This document shows positions 15,777-25,847 of a stretch of 64,000 nt of DNA, one piece after another. The position numbers and the translations under genes are program-made. The DNA comes from JAFMDF01 sp965222705 (GTDB lineage Bacteria > Bacteroidota > Bacteroidia > Chitinophagales > Saprospiraceae): the NCBI GenBank assembly GCA_965222705.1, contig CBDCUO010000025.1, forward strand, positions 10,005-74,004. Reading direction: 5' to 3'. Every line of letters begins with the position of its first letter. The first letter of the stretch is position 1. The notes under the pieces were generated by a model that saw nothing but the letters and a program-made list of their open reading frames with translations, ran no database searches and had not been told where the DNA came from.

Positions 15777-17243
15777 TCATAAATCCAAAAACGAATCATC
15801 TTTCCCTTTCAGCATGGAAGTCCCCATTAAGTATTTATCCACAGCTTTAGCGGCTTCTCGTCCTTCAGAAATCGCCCAAACAACAAGCGATTGGCCGCGA
15901 CGCATATCGCCGGCTACAAATACTTTATCCTTATTCGTTTGGTATTGATGATCAATTACATTGCCCCGTTCATTGACTTTTAGGTCCAATTGCTGGAGGA
16001 TGCCTTCGTACTGAGGGCGTAAAAAGCCAATGGCCAACAAGGCCAAGTCACAAGGAATTTCTCTTTCAGTACCGGGTATTTTTTCAAATTTATAGCGACC
16101 AGTAACTTCATCCAATTTCCATTCAATATGGACCAGTTTAAGCGCTTTTACGTTTCCTTTTTTGTCGCCGATAAATGCTTCTGTCAAAATGGACCAATGC
16201 CGATCACAACCCTCTTCGTGCGAAGTGGAAGTACGCAATTGCATTGGCCAAAATGGCCAAGGAGTGCTTTCGTGTCTTTCTAAGGGAGGCTCCGTTAACA
16301 ATTCAATTTGAGTGACCGATTTGGCTTTATGGCGATTGGAAGTGCCTACACAATCGGAGCCAGTATCTCCACCACCAATGATGACTACATGCTTATTGGT
16401 AGCTAAAATTTCTGCTTTTTGAAGTATTTTATCGCCAGCAACCCGTTTATTATTTTGCTCCAAAAATTCCATGGCGAAGTGAACGCCTTGTAGTTTTCTA
16501 CCCGGAATGTCCAAATTTCTCGGAATGGTAGAGCCACCACAAAGCACTACGGCATCATAGTTCTCCAACAGTTCTTTCGCTTTAATATCCTTGCCCACAT
16601 TAACCTTAGTTCGAAATTTAATACCCGCTGCTGTCATTAAGTCCACTCTGCGCTGAACCACCCACTTTTCCAATTTAAAATCAGGAATACCGTAACGCAA
16701 AAGTCCGCCAATTCGTGTATTTTTTTCAAAAACGGTTATTAGATGCCCTGCCTTATTTAATTGGGCAGCAGCGGCTAATCCAGCGGGACCTGATCCCACG
16801 ACTGCCACTTTTTTACCCGTTCGGGAGGTAGGTGGGTTGGGGCGAATTAAGCCTTTTTCAAAAGCCATTTCTGCAATGGATTTTTCTATATGCTCAATAG
16901 CTACGGGGGGCTGATTAATCCCCAATACGCAAGCGGACTCACAAGGAGCAGGGCATATACGCCCCGTAAATTCCGGAAAATTATTAGTACTACTTAATAT
17001 TTCAAAAGCAGTGGCCCAATCCGTTTCATAAACAGCGTCGTTAAACTCCGGAATGATATTGCCCAAGGGGCAACCATTATGACAAAAAGGAACTCCACAA
17101 TCCATACATCTGGCAGCCTGTTTGACCGTTTTCTCTTCTGCAAAATCTTTATACAATTCTTTATAGTCTTTAATGCGCTCTTTCACCGCCCGTTTGTCGG
17201 GCAATTCTCTGCTTATTGTTAAAAATCCTTTTGGATCAGCCAT
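15777..17243 (-). CDS. gltD: Glutamate synthase small (beta) subunit
   Basis: This 488-residue FAD/iron-sulfur subunit passes electrons from NAD(P)H to the large subunit GltB, which makes two glutamates from glutamine and 2-oxoglutarate. The N-terminal cluster-binding region is complete: CMDCGVPFCHNGC (C46, C49, C54, C58) and CPAPCESAC further on. The FAD site is KVAVVGSGPAGLAAAAQL (about residues 145-162). The NAD(P)H site is HVVIIGGGDTGSDCVGT. The closing FAD contact VFVAGDMRRGQSLVVWAI is present. Length and motif order match GltD. It lies 136 bases downstream of gltB on the same strand. It feeds ammonia assimilation. Confidence 0.97.
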   Translation of the reverse strand: MADPKGFLTISRELPDKRAVKERIKDYKELYKDFAEEKTVKQAARCMDCGVPFCHNGCPLGNIIPEFNDAVYETDWATAFEILSSTNNFPEFTGRICPAPCESACVLGINQPPVAIEHIEKSIAEMAFEKGLIRPNPPTSRTGKKVAVVGSGPAGLAAAAQLNKAGHLITVFEKNTRIGGLLRYGIPDFKLEKWVVQRRVDLMTAAGIKFRTKVNVGKDIKAKELLENYDAVVLCGGSTIPRNLDIPGRKLQGVHFAMEFLEQNNKRVAGDKILQKAEILATNKHVVIIGGGDTGSDCVGTSNRHKAKSVTQIELLTEPPLERHESTPWPFWPMQLRTSTSHEEGCDRHWSILTEAFIGDKKGNVKALKLVHIEWKLDEVTGRYKFEKIPGTEREIPCDLALLAIGFLRPQYEGILQQLDLKVNERGNVIDHQYQTNKDKVFVAGDMRRGQSLVVWAISEGREAAKAVDKYLMGTSMLKGKDDSFLDL

Positions 17244-17379
17244 ATTTGCTAATTAAAATTTTTCTGCTTGTAATTTTATCTCTCTGTTGTCAAGTTATGT
17301 AAACAGTATTACAACAAACTAAGGCTCGTTGTACCTTACCCATTCATCATTTTAAATTTGAGTGAACATTACTTAGTCA

Positions 17380-20300
17380 CTACACAGCTACTTTCTTCTT
17401 GTTCTCGCTTGCTGCCTTTTTCCTCTTTTCCAATACTACTTTATAATCTCTCGGCATTATTTTTACAAAATGTCTTTTTAAGGTTTCCCAATTGTTTAAA
17501 ATATTTAAGGCAACTTTACTGCTAGTATAGTTAAAGTGTTTGCGAATCATCGTTCTTACTACTTTATAATCCTCTTTCTTCATTGGGTCCAGGCCAACCA
17601 TTTCTGTATTGCATTTCTCAGAAAAAGTTTTTTCAAGGTCGTAAACATAGGCTACCCCTCCGCTCATTCCCGCTGCAAAGTTTTTGCCCGTGATTCCCAA
17701 AACGACCACCAGTCCTCCTGTCATATATTCGCATCCGTGATCACCAATGCCTTCTACGACTGCCCTCACACCAGAATTTCTGACGGCAAATCGCTCTCCC
17801 GCCATGCCTTTGATATAGGCCGCTCCCGATGTCGCGCCATAAAAGGCCACATTGCCAATAATAATATTCTTTTCTGGCACAAATTGAGCATCTCGGTCAG
17901 GCACCATAATCAGTCGCCCACCCGAAAGCCCTTTGCCAAAATAATCATTCGCTTCTCCTTCGAGCGTAAATTCGATTCCTTTAGCTCCAAATGCTCCAAA
18001 ACTTTGCCCGGCCGAGCCCCTGAATCGAAACTGTATCGTACCGTCCGGCAACCCTTCCCCTTTGTATCGTTTAGAAATTTCATTGGACAACATAGCTCCT
18101 GTCGCTCGGTCCGTATTAAGGATTGGGAAGATACTATTAATCGGCTGCATTTCTTCCAGAGCCAGCTTGGAATAAGCAATTAATTTTCTGTCAAGCACAT
18201 CTTCGATTCCGTGATCTTGTTCTACAGACTTATGCAACTTTACGTCCTCACCACTAGGTTCCTTATACAAAATCGGGCTAAGGTCTAGCAGTTTGTATTT
18301 CCAGTTGTCAATGTTCTTTTTGAGTTTTAACAATTCCACTTTTCCCACCATTTCATCCACCGTTTGGAAGCCTAGGCTTGCCATAATTTCGCGCATATCC
18401 ATTGCCAAGAAACGGAAAAAGTTAATAACATGATCGGGGTTCCCTGCATAGCGTTTCCGCAATTCTGGATTTTGAGTAGCAATGCCAACCGGACAAGTAT
18501 TTAAATGGCATTTTCGCATCAAAATACAACCTTCTACCACCAAAGCGGCAGTAGCAATCCCCCACTCTTCTGCTCCTAACAAAGTAGCAATGGCAATATC
18601 TCTGCCGGTTCGAATCTGTCCATCGGTTTGGAGGATAACCCTACTTCTCAATTTATTTTTTACCAAAGTCTGTTGGGTTTCTGCCAGTCCTAATTCCCAA
18701 GGCAAACCTGCATGCCGTATGGAAGAAATGGGCGAAGCTCCAGTGCCACCATCATGACCAGAAATCAAAATAGCGTCTGCATGTGCTTTAGCTACACCAG
18801 AAGCAATAATTCCTACTCCTGCTTTTGAAACCAGCTTTACGTTGATTCTGGCAGCCCTGTTGGCATTTTTTAAATCAAAAATCAGTTGCGCCAAATCTTC
18901 AATGGAATAAATATCGTGATGAGGTGGTGGAGAAATCAAACCGACTCCAGGCGTAGAATGTCGCACTCGCCCGATCCATTGATCTACTTTATGACCAGGC
19001 AATTGCCCCCCTTCTCCGGGCTTTGCACCCTGTGCCATTTTGATTTGCAACTCATCTGCATTCGTCAGGTAATGGCTAGTGACGCCAAAACGACCCGAAG
19101 CTACTTGTTTGGTAGCAGACCGTTCCCAGTCTCCATTCTCTTTTCTTTCGTAACGAATCGGATCCTCTCCTCCCTCACCACTATTGCTCTTCCCACCAAT
19201 CCGATTCATCGCAATCGCCAAAGTTGTATGGGCTTCGTGCGAAATAGAACCAAAAGACATAGCCCCCGTCACAAAACGACGCAGAATTTGCTCGACAGGT
19301 TCGACCTCTTCAATGGGAATGGGCTTTGCTTTCCTAAAAGTCAGTAAGCCCCGCAAAGTACAAGCTTGCTCTAATTGGTCATTAATTAAATCTGCATATT
19401 TTTTATAACTAGTATAATCATTCTTTCGGGCAGAATATTGCAACAAATGAATGGTTTGCGGATTAAACAAATGGTATTCCCCCCTTCTTTTCCATTGATA
19501 AACACCTCCAACCGCTAGTCGGGGATTGGGAATAGCCATATCTGGATAAGCCAATTTATGTCGAACGAGGGTTTCTTTGGCAATGCCATCAAATCCAATC
19601 CCCGCAATTCTGGAAATCGTTCCTTTAAAACAGGTTTCTATCACCTCCTGACCAAGCCCTAATGCTTCAAATATTTGCGCGCCTTGATAAGACTGCAGAG
19701 TAGAAATCCCAATTTTGGACATAATTTTTAACAAGCCTTTGCCAATGGCTTTTTGATAGATGCTTATTAACTCATCTAACGAATAGTTTTGTTCAAAAAA
19801 TCGCTTATTTCTTAAATCTGCAATGGTTGCATAAGCCATGTAGGGATTTACTGCACTTGCCCCATAGCCGATCAAGGTGGCAAAATGGTGGGTTTCTTTA
19901 GTATCGCCCGACTCAATCACCAGAGAAGTGGAGCCCCTTAGCCCGGTTTTAATCAAATGATGATGGATCGCCCCCGTTGCCAACAAAGAGGGAATGGGGG
20001 CATGTTTACTATCCACTGCTTTATCTGAGATGACCAAAATATTATAGCCTTGCCTAGTCAAATCTTCTGCCACTGCGCAGATATGGTCAATAGCAGCGAC
20101 CAATCTCCCTGCTTGTCCGTCAGCAGGAAAAATGGCATTAATGATGCCCGATTTAAAATTTTCGTGGTGTATATGCTTGATTTTTAAAACTTCATCATTG
20201 GTCAAAACGGGTTGTTCCAAATGGATAAATTTGGCATGGTCTTCAACTGTTTCCAAAATGTTTTTTGATCCTCCCAGCATGGCAAATAAAGACATGACGG

Positions 20301-21912
20301 AACGCTCCCTGATCGGATCAATTGGCGGATTGGTGACTTGGGCAAATAGTTGTTTAAAATAATTTGCCAGGTGTTGAGCTTGGTTGGAAAGGATCGCCAA
20401 AGGTGTATCGGTTCCCATAGAGCCAATTGGATCTTTTTTAGCTTTCAACATGGGACCGAGGATAACTTTTAGGTCTTCTTTGGTATAGCCAAATAATTGC
20501 TGTCGGTGCAGTAATTTTTTTTCGTCTAATGCTATAGAAGCCATACCATTACTAGCATTCAAGTCTTTTAGTTCGATCCGGTTCTTGTCCAACCAAACCT
20601 TATAGGGAAAAGCTTTACAGATAGATTCTTTTAATTCACCATCGTCGATAATCCGATGCTGTTCCAAATCTGCAATTAACATTTTACCTGGCTGCAAACG
20701 CCCTTTTTTGATCACCTTAGACTGGTCAATGGGCAAAACGCCTGCCTCCGAAGCCACAATTAAGGTATTGTTCTCCAATAAAGTATATCGGGAAGGTCGC
20801 AAGCCATTCCTGTCCAAGGTTGCCCCTACCAAAATGCCATCTGTAAAGCAAATGGAGGCAGGGCCATCCCAAGGTTCTATCAAAGCTTTATGGTATTCGT
20901 AAAAGGCTTTTTTAAAGTCTGGCATAGCTTCATCGTTTTGCCAGGCTTCAGGCACCATCATCATCAGGGCATGCGGTAGAGAACGGCCGCTCAAAACCAA
21001 AAATTCCAATACATTATCAAAATTACCCGAATCCGACAAATTCTCTCCACAAACCGGATGCAAGCGTTCTAATTCCGCTTCTGAAAATAGACTGGATTTT
21101 AATAAATTAGCTTTCGCTGTCCACCAATTAATATTGCCCCTAATGGTATTAATTTCTCCATTATGAGCAATATAGCGAAATGGCTGCGCCAACTTCCATT
21201 TGGGAATGGTATTGGTAGAAAAACGGGAGTGAATCAAGGCAATCGCAGACTTACAGTCCACATCGTGCAAATCGGCAAAATAAGGCCGAACCTGCCCCGT
21301 AGTCAACTGTCCTTTATAAACAACCGTTTTATAAGAAAAGGAAGTAATATAAAAATGGTCTTTGCTTTGGGGATAGATTTGATGTATTTTATGTGTTGAA
21401 AACTTTCGGAGAACGTAGAGCGTTCGCTCCAGGTGTTGTGGGTCCATTTCTTCTTTCGGCTTAATAAAAACTTGTTCCATACGCGGCTCTACAGCAATGG
21501 CAGCGTCCCCCAAATCTTCGTGATCGGTGGGAACTTTCCGATAGCCTAGTAAGTCAAAGCCCAGCTCGTCAATATAGTCATTGAATAAAATCCGGCACTG
21601 CTCACGCAGCGTTTTGTCTGTCGGATAAAAAACAAAGCCTACGCCATATCTACCAAAATCGGGTATGGCGAAGCCCATTTCGCTACATTTTTTTTTGAAA
21701 AATTCATGTGGCGTCTGGATCAAAATGCCAGCTCCGTCCCCTGTATTTTCTTCATAACCACAGGCTCCTCTATGTTCCATATTGCATAGCATAGTCAAAG
21801 CATTCTCAATCAGTTCATGGGATTTGACACCATTTAGGTTCGCAATAAAGCCCGTTCCGCAGGAATCTTTTTCCATATTGGGGACATATAAACCTTTACG
21901 CTGCTGCTGCAT
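17380..21912 (-). CDS. gltB: Glutamate synthase large (alpha) subunit
   Basis: A 1510-residue GOGAT large subunit. After a short propeptide (17 residues) the catalytic cysteine of the type II glutamine amidotransferase domain appears in MEKDSCGTGF (C18); the block NMEHRGACGYEENTGDGAGIL is standard. The central domain, FMN-binding synthase domain (GEGGEDPIRY, SGHDGGTGASP) and the 3Fe-4S cysteines in CILMRKCHLNTCPVG (about residue 1130) follow in order, and the GXGXG beta-helix domain (GKGLSGGRLIMVP, GMSGGVAYVYD) closes the protein. Ammonia released from glutamine is channelled to 2-oxoglutarate to form glutamate. The gene is transcribed with gltD. It is full length with no lesion. Several long antisense frames cross it but are composition artefacts. 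Confidence 0.98.
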   Translation of the reverse strand: MQQQRKGLYVPNMEKDSCGTGFIANLNGVKSHELIENALTMLCNMEHRGACGYEENTGDGAGILIQTPHEFFKKKCSEMGFAIPDFGRYGVGFVFYPTDKTLREQCRILFNDYIDELGFDLLGYRKVPTDHEDLGDAAIAVEPRMEQVFIKPKEEMDPQHLERTLYVLRKFSTHKIHQIYPQSKDHFYITSFSYKTVVYKGQLTTGQVRPYFADLHDVDCKSAIALIHSRFSTNTIPKWKLAQPFRYIAHNGEINTIRGNINWWTAKANLLKSSLFSEAELERLHPVCGENLSDSGNFDNVLEFLVLSGRSLPHALMMMVPEAWQNDEAMPDFKKAFYEYHKALIEPWDGPASICFTDGILVGATLDRNGLRPSRYTLLENNTLIVASEAGVLPIDQSKVIKKGRLQPGKMLIADLEQHRIIDDGELKESICKAFPYKVWLDKNRIELKDLNASNGMASIALDEKKLLHRQQLFGYTKEDLKVILGPMLKAKKDPIGSMGTDTPLAILSNQAQHLANYFKQLFAQVTNPPIDPIRERSVMSLFAMLGGSKNILETVEDHAKFIHLEQPVLTNDEVLKIKHIHHENFKSGIINAIFPADGQAGRLVAAIDHICAVAEDLTRQGYNILVISDKAVDSKHAPIPSLLATGAIHHHLIKTGLRGSTSLVIESGDTKETHHFATLIGYGASAVNPYMAYATIADLRNKRFFEQNYSLDELISIYQKAIGKGLLKIMSKIGISTLQSYQGAQIFEALGLGQEVIETCFKGTISRIAGIGFDGIAKETLVRHKLAYPDMAIPNPRLAVGGVYQWKRRGEYHLFNPQTIHLLQYSARKNDYTSYKKYADLINDQLEQACTLRGLLTFRKAKPIPIEEVEPVEQILRRFVTGAMSFGSISHEAHTTLAIAMNRIGGKSNSGEGGEDPIRYERKENGDWERSATKQVASGRFGVTSHYLTNADELQIKMAQGAKPGEGGQLPGHKVDQWIGRVRHSTPGVGLISPPPHHDIYSIEDLAQLIFDLKNANRAARINVKLVSKAGVGIIASGVAKAHADAILISGHDGGTGASPISSIRHAGLPWELGLAETQQTLVKNKLRSRVILQTDGQIRTGRDIAIATLLGAEEWGIATAALVVEGCILMRKCHLNTCPVGIATQNPELRKRYAGNPDHVINFFRFLAMDMREIMASLGFQTVDEMVGKVELLKLKKNIDNWKYKLLDLSPILYKEPSGEDVKLHKSVEQDHGIEDVLDRKLIAYSKLALEEMQPINSIFPILNTDRATGAMLSNEISKRYKGEGLPDGTIQFRFRGSAGQSFGAFGAKGIEFTLEGEANDYFGKGLSGGRLIMVPDRDAQFVPEKNIIIGNVAFYGATSGAAYIKGMAGERFAVRNSGVRAVVEGIGDHGCEYMTGGLVVVLGITGKNFAAGMSGGVAYVYDLEKTFSEKCNTEMVGLDPMKKEDYKVVRTMIRKHFNYTSSKVALNILNNWETLKRHFVKIMPRDYKVVLEKRKKAASENKKKVAV

Positions 21913-22341
21913 ATTTAAAAATTTATTGATTCAGGCATCCCATTTCGGGCTGGTTTATTCGGCAGGATTTTTCTTTTTAGAAAAAAAGCCAAATTTTTTT
22001 GGTCTTTTACCCAAAAAATTGATTTGGTTTCTTTTGTTCTAAAAAAAGAAAAGAACTGTAAAAGTCGTAAAAAATTAACAGATTTTCAATAAAACAAGTA
22101 CTAAACTTCCATTCATTCAGTAAGTGATTTATTTCTTTAAAAATTTTTAATTTTTGTAAAAAAAACATCCATAATGAAGAACAAAAGCAGAGGAAATTTT
22201 ATTTGCTTTTACAAAACATAAGCTTCTTTTAATGCTGTATTAATATATGGAATTTTATAAAAGAAGAAAAAATAAATCCCAATTTTATAGAGAAAAGCCA
22301 TTTTTGCTTTTTATATATACTGACCATACTCAAATCTTTTT
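21913..22341. other. Intergenic region between divergent gltB and subtilase gene
   Basis: About 430 bases, very AT-rich with many A and T tracts. It must hold the promoters of gltB (leftward) and the peptidase (rightward), but I see no exact TAnnTTTG box and no long inverted repeat or riboswitch-like structure. Confidence 0.4.
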
Positions 22342-23961
22342 ATGAAAAAATACCTTCTTTTCCTTTTACTCTTTCTCTCTAATTTCCTTTTTAGCCAAAC
22401 GGAAAAAGCCAATTATTGGGTCGAATTCACAGATAAAAAAGATTCACCTTTTAGTGTTTTTCGTCCCTACGAGTTTTTATCTTCACGAGCGTTGGAGCGC
22501 AGGGATCGGTTTGGGATACCTGTTTTGCCAGAAGATTTGCCAGTCAATCCCCAATACATTCGGAAGTTAAAAGATGCTGGGGCTAGATTACAACACAGCT
22601 CTAGATGGTTCAATGCTGCTACTATTGTAGCCGATTCCCAAATAATAAGCAAAGTTCAAAAATTCCCTTTTGTGCGTTCGACTGAAAAAGTCGGGACTTA
22701 TCATCCGCCCAAAATAAGAGTCCCTAATAAGCGAACTACAACCCGTCCAGATTATGAAAAAACAGAAAGTTATTACGGCTATGGTACCTTACAAATAGCA
22801 ATGGTCAATGGTTATGCCCTCCACCGCATGGGATATTCGGGGGAAGGAATGTTGGTGGCAGTAAATGATGGCGGATTTAGCAATGTAGATGTCATGCCTT
22901 TTTTTGACAGTCTTCGCACTCGAAATAAATTATTGCCAGGGCGGGATTTTGTAGATCAGGATGATTTTGTGTATGAATCAAGTGGACATGGTTCGGCGGT
23001 CCTGTCTATGATGGCGGCTAATCTACCAGGCTTATTAGTAGGCACTGCACCCGACGCAACGTATATCTGCCTCAAAACGGAAGAAGTTCGTTCCGAGTCT
23101 TGGATGGAAGAATGTAACTGGATAGCTGCTACCGAATTTGCAGACAGCATTGGGGCAGATATTATCAATACTTCTCTGGGCTACACTCGATTTACCGATC
23201 ACTCCCAAAATTACAGCTATAAAGATTTAAACGGTCAAATAGGTAAAGCTTCTCGAGCAGCTGATATTGCTTTCTCCAAAGGTATGTTTTTAGTTAATAG
23301 TGCTGGCAATTCTGGCAATAATGATTGGAAATACATCGGCGTTCCAGCAGATAGCCGAGAGATGTTTAGCATTGGAGCAGTTACCGCTTATCAATCCAAG
23401 GCGGGTTTTAGTTCCTTTGGTCCAACAGCCGATGGTCGAATAAAGCCTAATGTTGCTGCTATGGGGCAGGGCGTTGCAGTAGCAGGCCTTAGTGGCTATA
23501 CGGTATCAGGATCAAATGGCACTTCGCTTTCTGCTCCTTTGATTTCGGGTATGATTGCTTCTTTTTGGCAAGCTTTTCCCAATAAAACCAATCAGGAAAT
23601 AAGAAATATCATTGAAGATAGCGCAGACCAGGCAGATAACCCTGATAATGAGTTAGGCTATGGAATTCCTGATTTTTATAAAGCTTATCAGCTATTGAAA
23701 GGCATTCCAGCAGGGCAACCAAATGCCCTAGTAGATGCCTACCCTTCTGACCAAGGCGCTTTCCTGGTTTTTAAAACTTCTATTAACGAGCCTTTCCAAA
23801 TAGAAATAAAAGATTGGGCTGGAAAGGAAATTGCCTCCTTGAGGGTTCCTGCTATTCGAAAATTTGAACAATTAGATTTGGAATATATTCTAAGAAAAGG
23901 CGTTTATGAAGTGAAGGTTTTGATTAATGGTCGTACTTATTACTCCTATTTTATAAAATGA
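22342..23961 (+). CDS. Secreted S8 family (subtilisin-like) serine peptidase with C-terminal sorting-like domain
   Basis: A 539-residue subtilase. A signal peptide (MKKYLLFLLLFLSNFLFS) is followed by a short propeptide-like region to about residue 140. The catalytic triad is intact: D176 in VAVNDGGF, H216 in SSGHGSAVLSMMAA and S395 in GTSLSAPLISGM, with the oxyanion asparagine N323 in SAGNSG. The last 75 residues (YPSDQGAFLVF....DLEYILRKGVYEVKVLINGRTYYSYFIK) look like a type IX sorting domain, so export to the surface or medium through the T9SS is likely, in keeping with the PorP/SprF gene in the window. The region has the usual 'YP...' start and 'L..GVY.V.v' end but a weakened GK motif. Substrate unknown. 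The next gene follows after 44 bases on the same strand. Confidence 0.9.
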   Translation: MKKYLLFLLLFLSNFLFSQTEKANYWVEFTDKKDSPFSVFRPYEFLSSRALERRDRFGIPVLPEDLPVNPQYIRKLKDAGARLQHSSRWFNAATIVADSQIISKVQKFPFVRSTEKVGTYHPPKIRVPNKRTTTRPDYEKTESYYGYGTLQIAMVNGYALHRMGYSGEGMLVAVNDGGFSNVDVMPFFDSLRTRNKLLPGRDFVDQDDFVYESSGHGSAVLSMMAANLPGLLVGTAPDATYICLKTEEVRSESWMEECNWIAATEFADSIGADIINTSLGYTRFTDHSQNYSYKDLNGQIGKASRAADIAFSKGMFLVNSAGNSGNNDWKYIGVPADSREMFSIGAVTAYQSKAGFSSFGPTADGRIKPNVAAMGQGVAVAGLSGYTVSGSNGTSLSAPLISGMIASFWQAFPNKTNQEIRNIIEDSADQADNPDNELGYGIPDFYKAYQLLKGIPAGQPNALVDAYPSDQGAFLVFKTSINEPFQIEIKDWAGKEIASLRVPAIRKFEQLDLEYILRKGVYEVKVLINGRTYYSYFIK

Positions 23962-24005
23962 GCGCCTATTTGGAGGCAGTCATTTAACCACTTTTTGTTC
24001 TCAAT

Positions 24006-25187
24006 ATGAATTTAGTACTCAAATGCTTTTTTGCACTTTCGTTATTACCCTCCATAATAGCCTTTAGTTTTGCCTCTGAGATACAAATTAGCGTTCCCTT
24101 CTACTCAGAAAATCTGAAAATACAATACGACCCTCAGTTAATCATCTCTGGTCCAAATAGCTTAAAAGAAAAAGAAATCGTCAATTATTACCAGGTTTTG
24201 GAGGATGCGCCCTACGAATCCTTATTAAATTCATTGAAAAAGAATAAGTACCAATTGGGACTAAATGACTGGTTATGTTATGAATTAATAAAAGAAACCG
24301 TCCAACTCATATATACTAGAAAAGCTAAAAGACAAAAGACCTTGACAATCTGGTTTTTATTATCAAAAATGAATTATGACACCCGATTGGCTTTTTTAAA
24401 TAATGAAGCGTTTATCTACGTCCGAACAGAAGACAATATTTACGAAACCCCTCTGATTGAAGATAGTGGGACAAAATTTGTTGGTCTGACGGAAATGCAG
24501 CAACAGAGAACCCGTCGCAATAAAGCTGTTTATTTACTGAATTTTCTGGCGGCTCCGAACGGAAACCCTTTTACCTTTTCTCTGCGACAACTACCCCAGT
24601 TAAAAGAACAAATCGAGGGCAAAACTTTCAAATTTACCTGGGCAGGGCAAACTTTTGAAATGCTCATTAAAATGGATAAGACTTTGGTGGATATTATGAA
24701 AAAATATCCAATAATTGATGAAACGGGCTACCTTAAAACCCCCTTTTCCAGTCAACTGAAAGGGAGTTTACTTCCTAGCCTAAAAAAGATTTTAGAGGGA
24801 AAAAACACGATTGAGTCGTTGGAAATATTGAGCACTTTTACCCGTTCCGCCTTCAAATATCGAGAAGATGAAGATTATTTTGGACGCAGTAAACCAATGA
24901 TTCGAGATGAAGTATTCTTTTACCCTTATTCCGATTGTGAAGATCGCTCTGCCGTTTTTTATGGCTTAGTAGAAGAGTTATTGGATTTACCCATGATCGT
25001 TATTGCTTTTCCCGACCATTTAACCGTGGCAGTCGCTCTAGAAGAGCCAATTGGCCCCGCTATTTCCTATAAAGGTAAAAAGTTTTACATTTGCGACCCC
25101 ACCGGCCCATTTAATTCTTCCAAAATTGGAGATATCCCTAGAGGCTATGAACAACAATCTTTTGAAATCTTGTTGGATAATTTGTAG
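24006..25187 (+). CDS. Secreted transglutaminase-like protein
   Basis: A 393-residue exported protein (signal peptide to about residue 23, ...AFSFASEIQ). The C-terminal third carries a papain-like transglutaminase triad: C311 in YSDCEDRSAVFYGLV, H338 in FPDHLTVAV and D364 in YICDPTGP. The spacing and the 'DCEDRS..f..l......' helix are characteristic of bacterial transglutaminase-like domains, which may act as proteases or amidotransferases. The N-terminal 250 residues are mostly helical and unrecognised. It lies 44 bases after the subtilase gene, so a joint role in processing surface proteins is possible but unproven. The start ATG follows directly on a terminator-free gap. Confidence 0.75.
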   Translation: MNLVLKCFFALSLLPSIIAFSFASEIQISVPFYSENLKIQYDPQLIISGPNSLKEKEIVNYYQVLEDAPYESLLNSLKKNKYQLGLNDWLCYELIKETVQLIYTRKAKRQKTLTIWFLLSKMNYDTRLAFLNNEAFIYVRTEDNIYETPLIEDSGTKFVGLTEMQQQRTRRNKAVYLLNFLAAPNGNPFTFSLRQLPQLKEQIEGKTFKFTWAGQTFEMLIKMDKTLVDIMKKYPIIDETGYLKTPFSSQLKGSLLPSLKKILEGKNTIESLEILSTFTRSAFKYREDEDYFGRSKPMIRDEVFFYPYSDCEDRSAVFYGLVEELLDLPMIVIAFPDHLTVAVALEEPIGPAISYKGKKFYICDPTGPFNSSKIGDIPRGYEQQSFEILLDNL

Positions 25188-25359
25188 CAGAAAGTCCGTA
25201 TCCGAACACCTACCGTCCATATTCGGACAATTTTTTGATAAACTTAGCTTCTTCTTTTCCATATCTTATTGATAATCAGTAAATTGCTAGTTTGGCATAT
25301 CCATTGAACGTAAAATTCTAACTTATTTTTTAAAACTTTTCAACATTAAATAAATAAAT

Positions 25360-25656
25360 ATGTCACACATTGCCATTCCCATCCCGCCTGGAAACGGAAA
25401 ACAAGACATTGAAATAGAAATGACTATCAATGGTAAAAAGCAACAATTGCACTACCGGGTAGAACTATTCTACTGGGAAGATTGTAAAATTCCAGTGATT
25501 AATCGAGTGGAATGCATTAAAAATATGCTAAGTGATTATGATGAAGACTGGATGATTTATTTCATTGGCGACCCTAATAAAGAATATGTTCCAATTACCT
25601 TTATAAAAAAAGCAGATTGGCAATTACAGCGACAACAGTTTAAAAAATCGATTTAG
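25360..25656 (+). CDS. Conserved hypothetical protein
   Basis: A 98-residue soluble protein, MSHIAIPIPPGNGKQDIEIEMTINGKKQQLHYRVELFYW... I do not recognise a named family. It begins with beta strands (DIEIEMTINGKKQQLHYRVE) and ends in an amphipathic helix (DWQLQRQQFKKSI). No signal peptide, membrane segment or metal motif. A hairpin at 25717-25734 lies 60 bases downstream. The start ATG follows a run of taaataaat, usual for this genome. Function unknown. Confidence 0.65.
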   Translation: MSHIAIPIPPGNGKQDIEIEMTINGKKQQLHYRVELFYWEDCKIPVINRVECIKNMLSDYDEDWMIYFIGDPNKEYVPITFIKKADWQLQRQQFKKSI

Positions 25657-25716
25657 GGTCAAAATTAACCTCGGTACGCCAGAAATTTTCCCTTTTGTCT
25701 ATGTTCTCATTACATC

Positions 25717-25734
25717 CACAGAAATAATTCTGTG
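25717..25734 (+). terminator. Short hairpin after the 98-residue protein gene
   Basis: CACAGAA / TTCTGTG form a 7-bp stem with an ATAA tetraloop, followed by TCTTTAC. The weak T-tract makes it a marginal terminator. Confidence 0.35.
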
Positions 25735-25847
25735 TCTTTACAAAAAATACCATTTCAATTTAACAATAAAAAAAATCCTTCTTTGGCAAGTTGCTTTATT
25801 TTTCCAAAGCACAACTTTTGTCAAAGAACTACTAAAATTTATGTATC

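Noticed and set aside
17536..18183. A 215-residue plus-strand frame inside gltB
   Set aside because: It is antisense to conserved gltB domains and its translation has no protein-like pattern; the same applies to several other long frames opposite gltB (e.g. 18886-19347).
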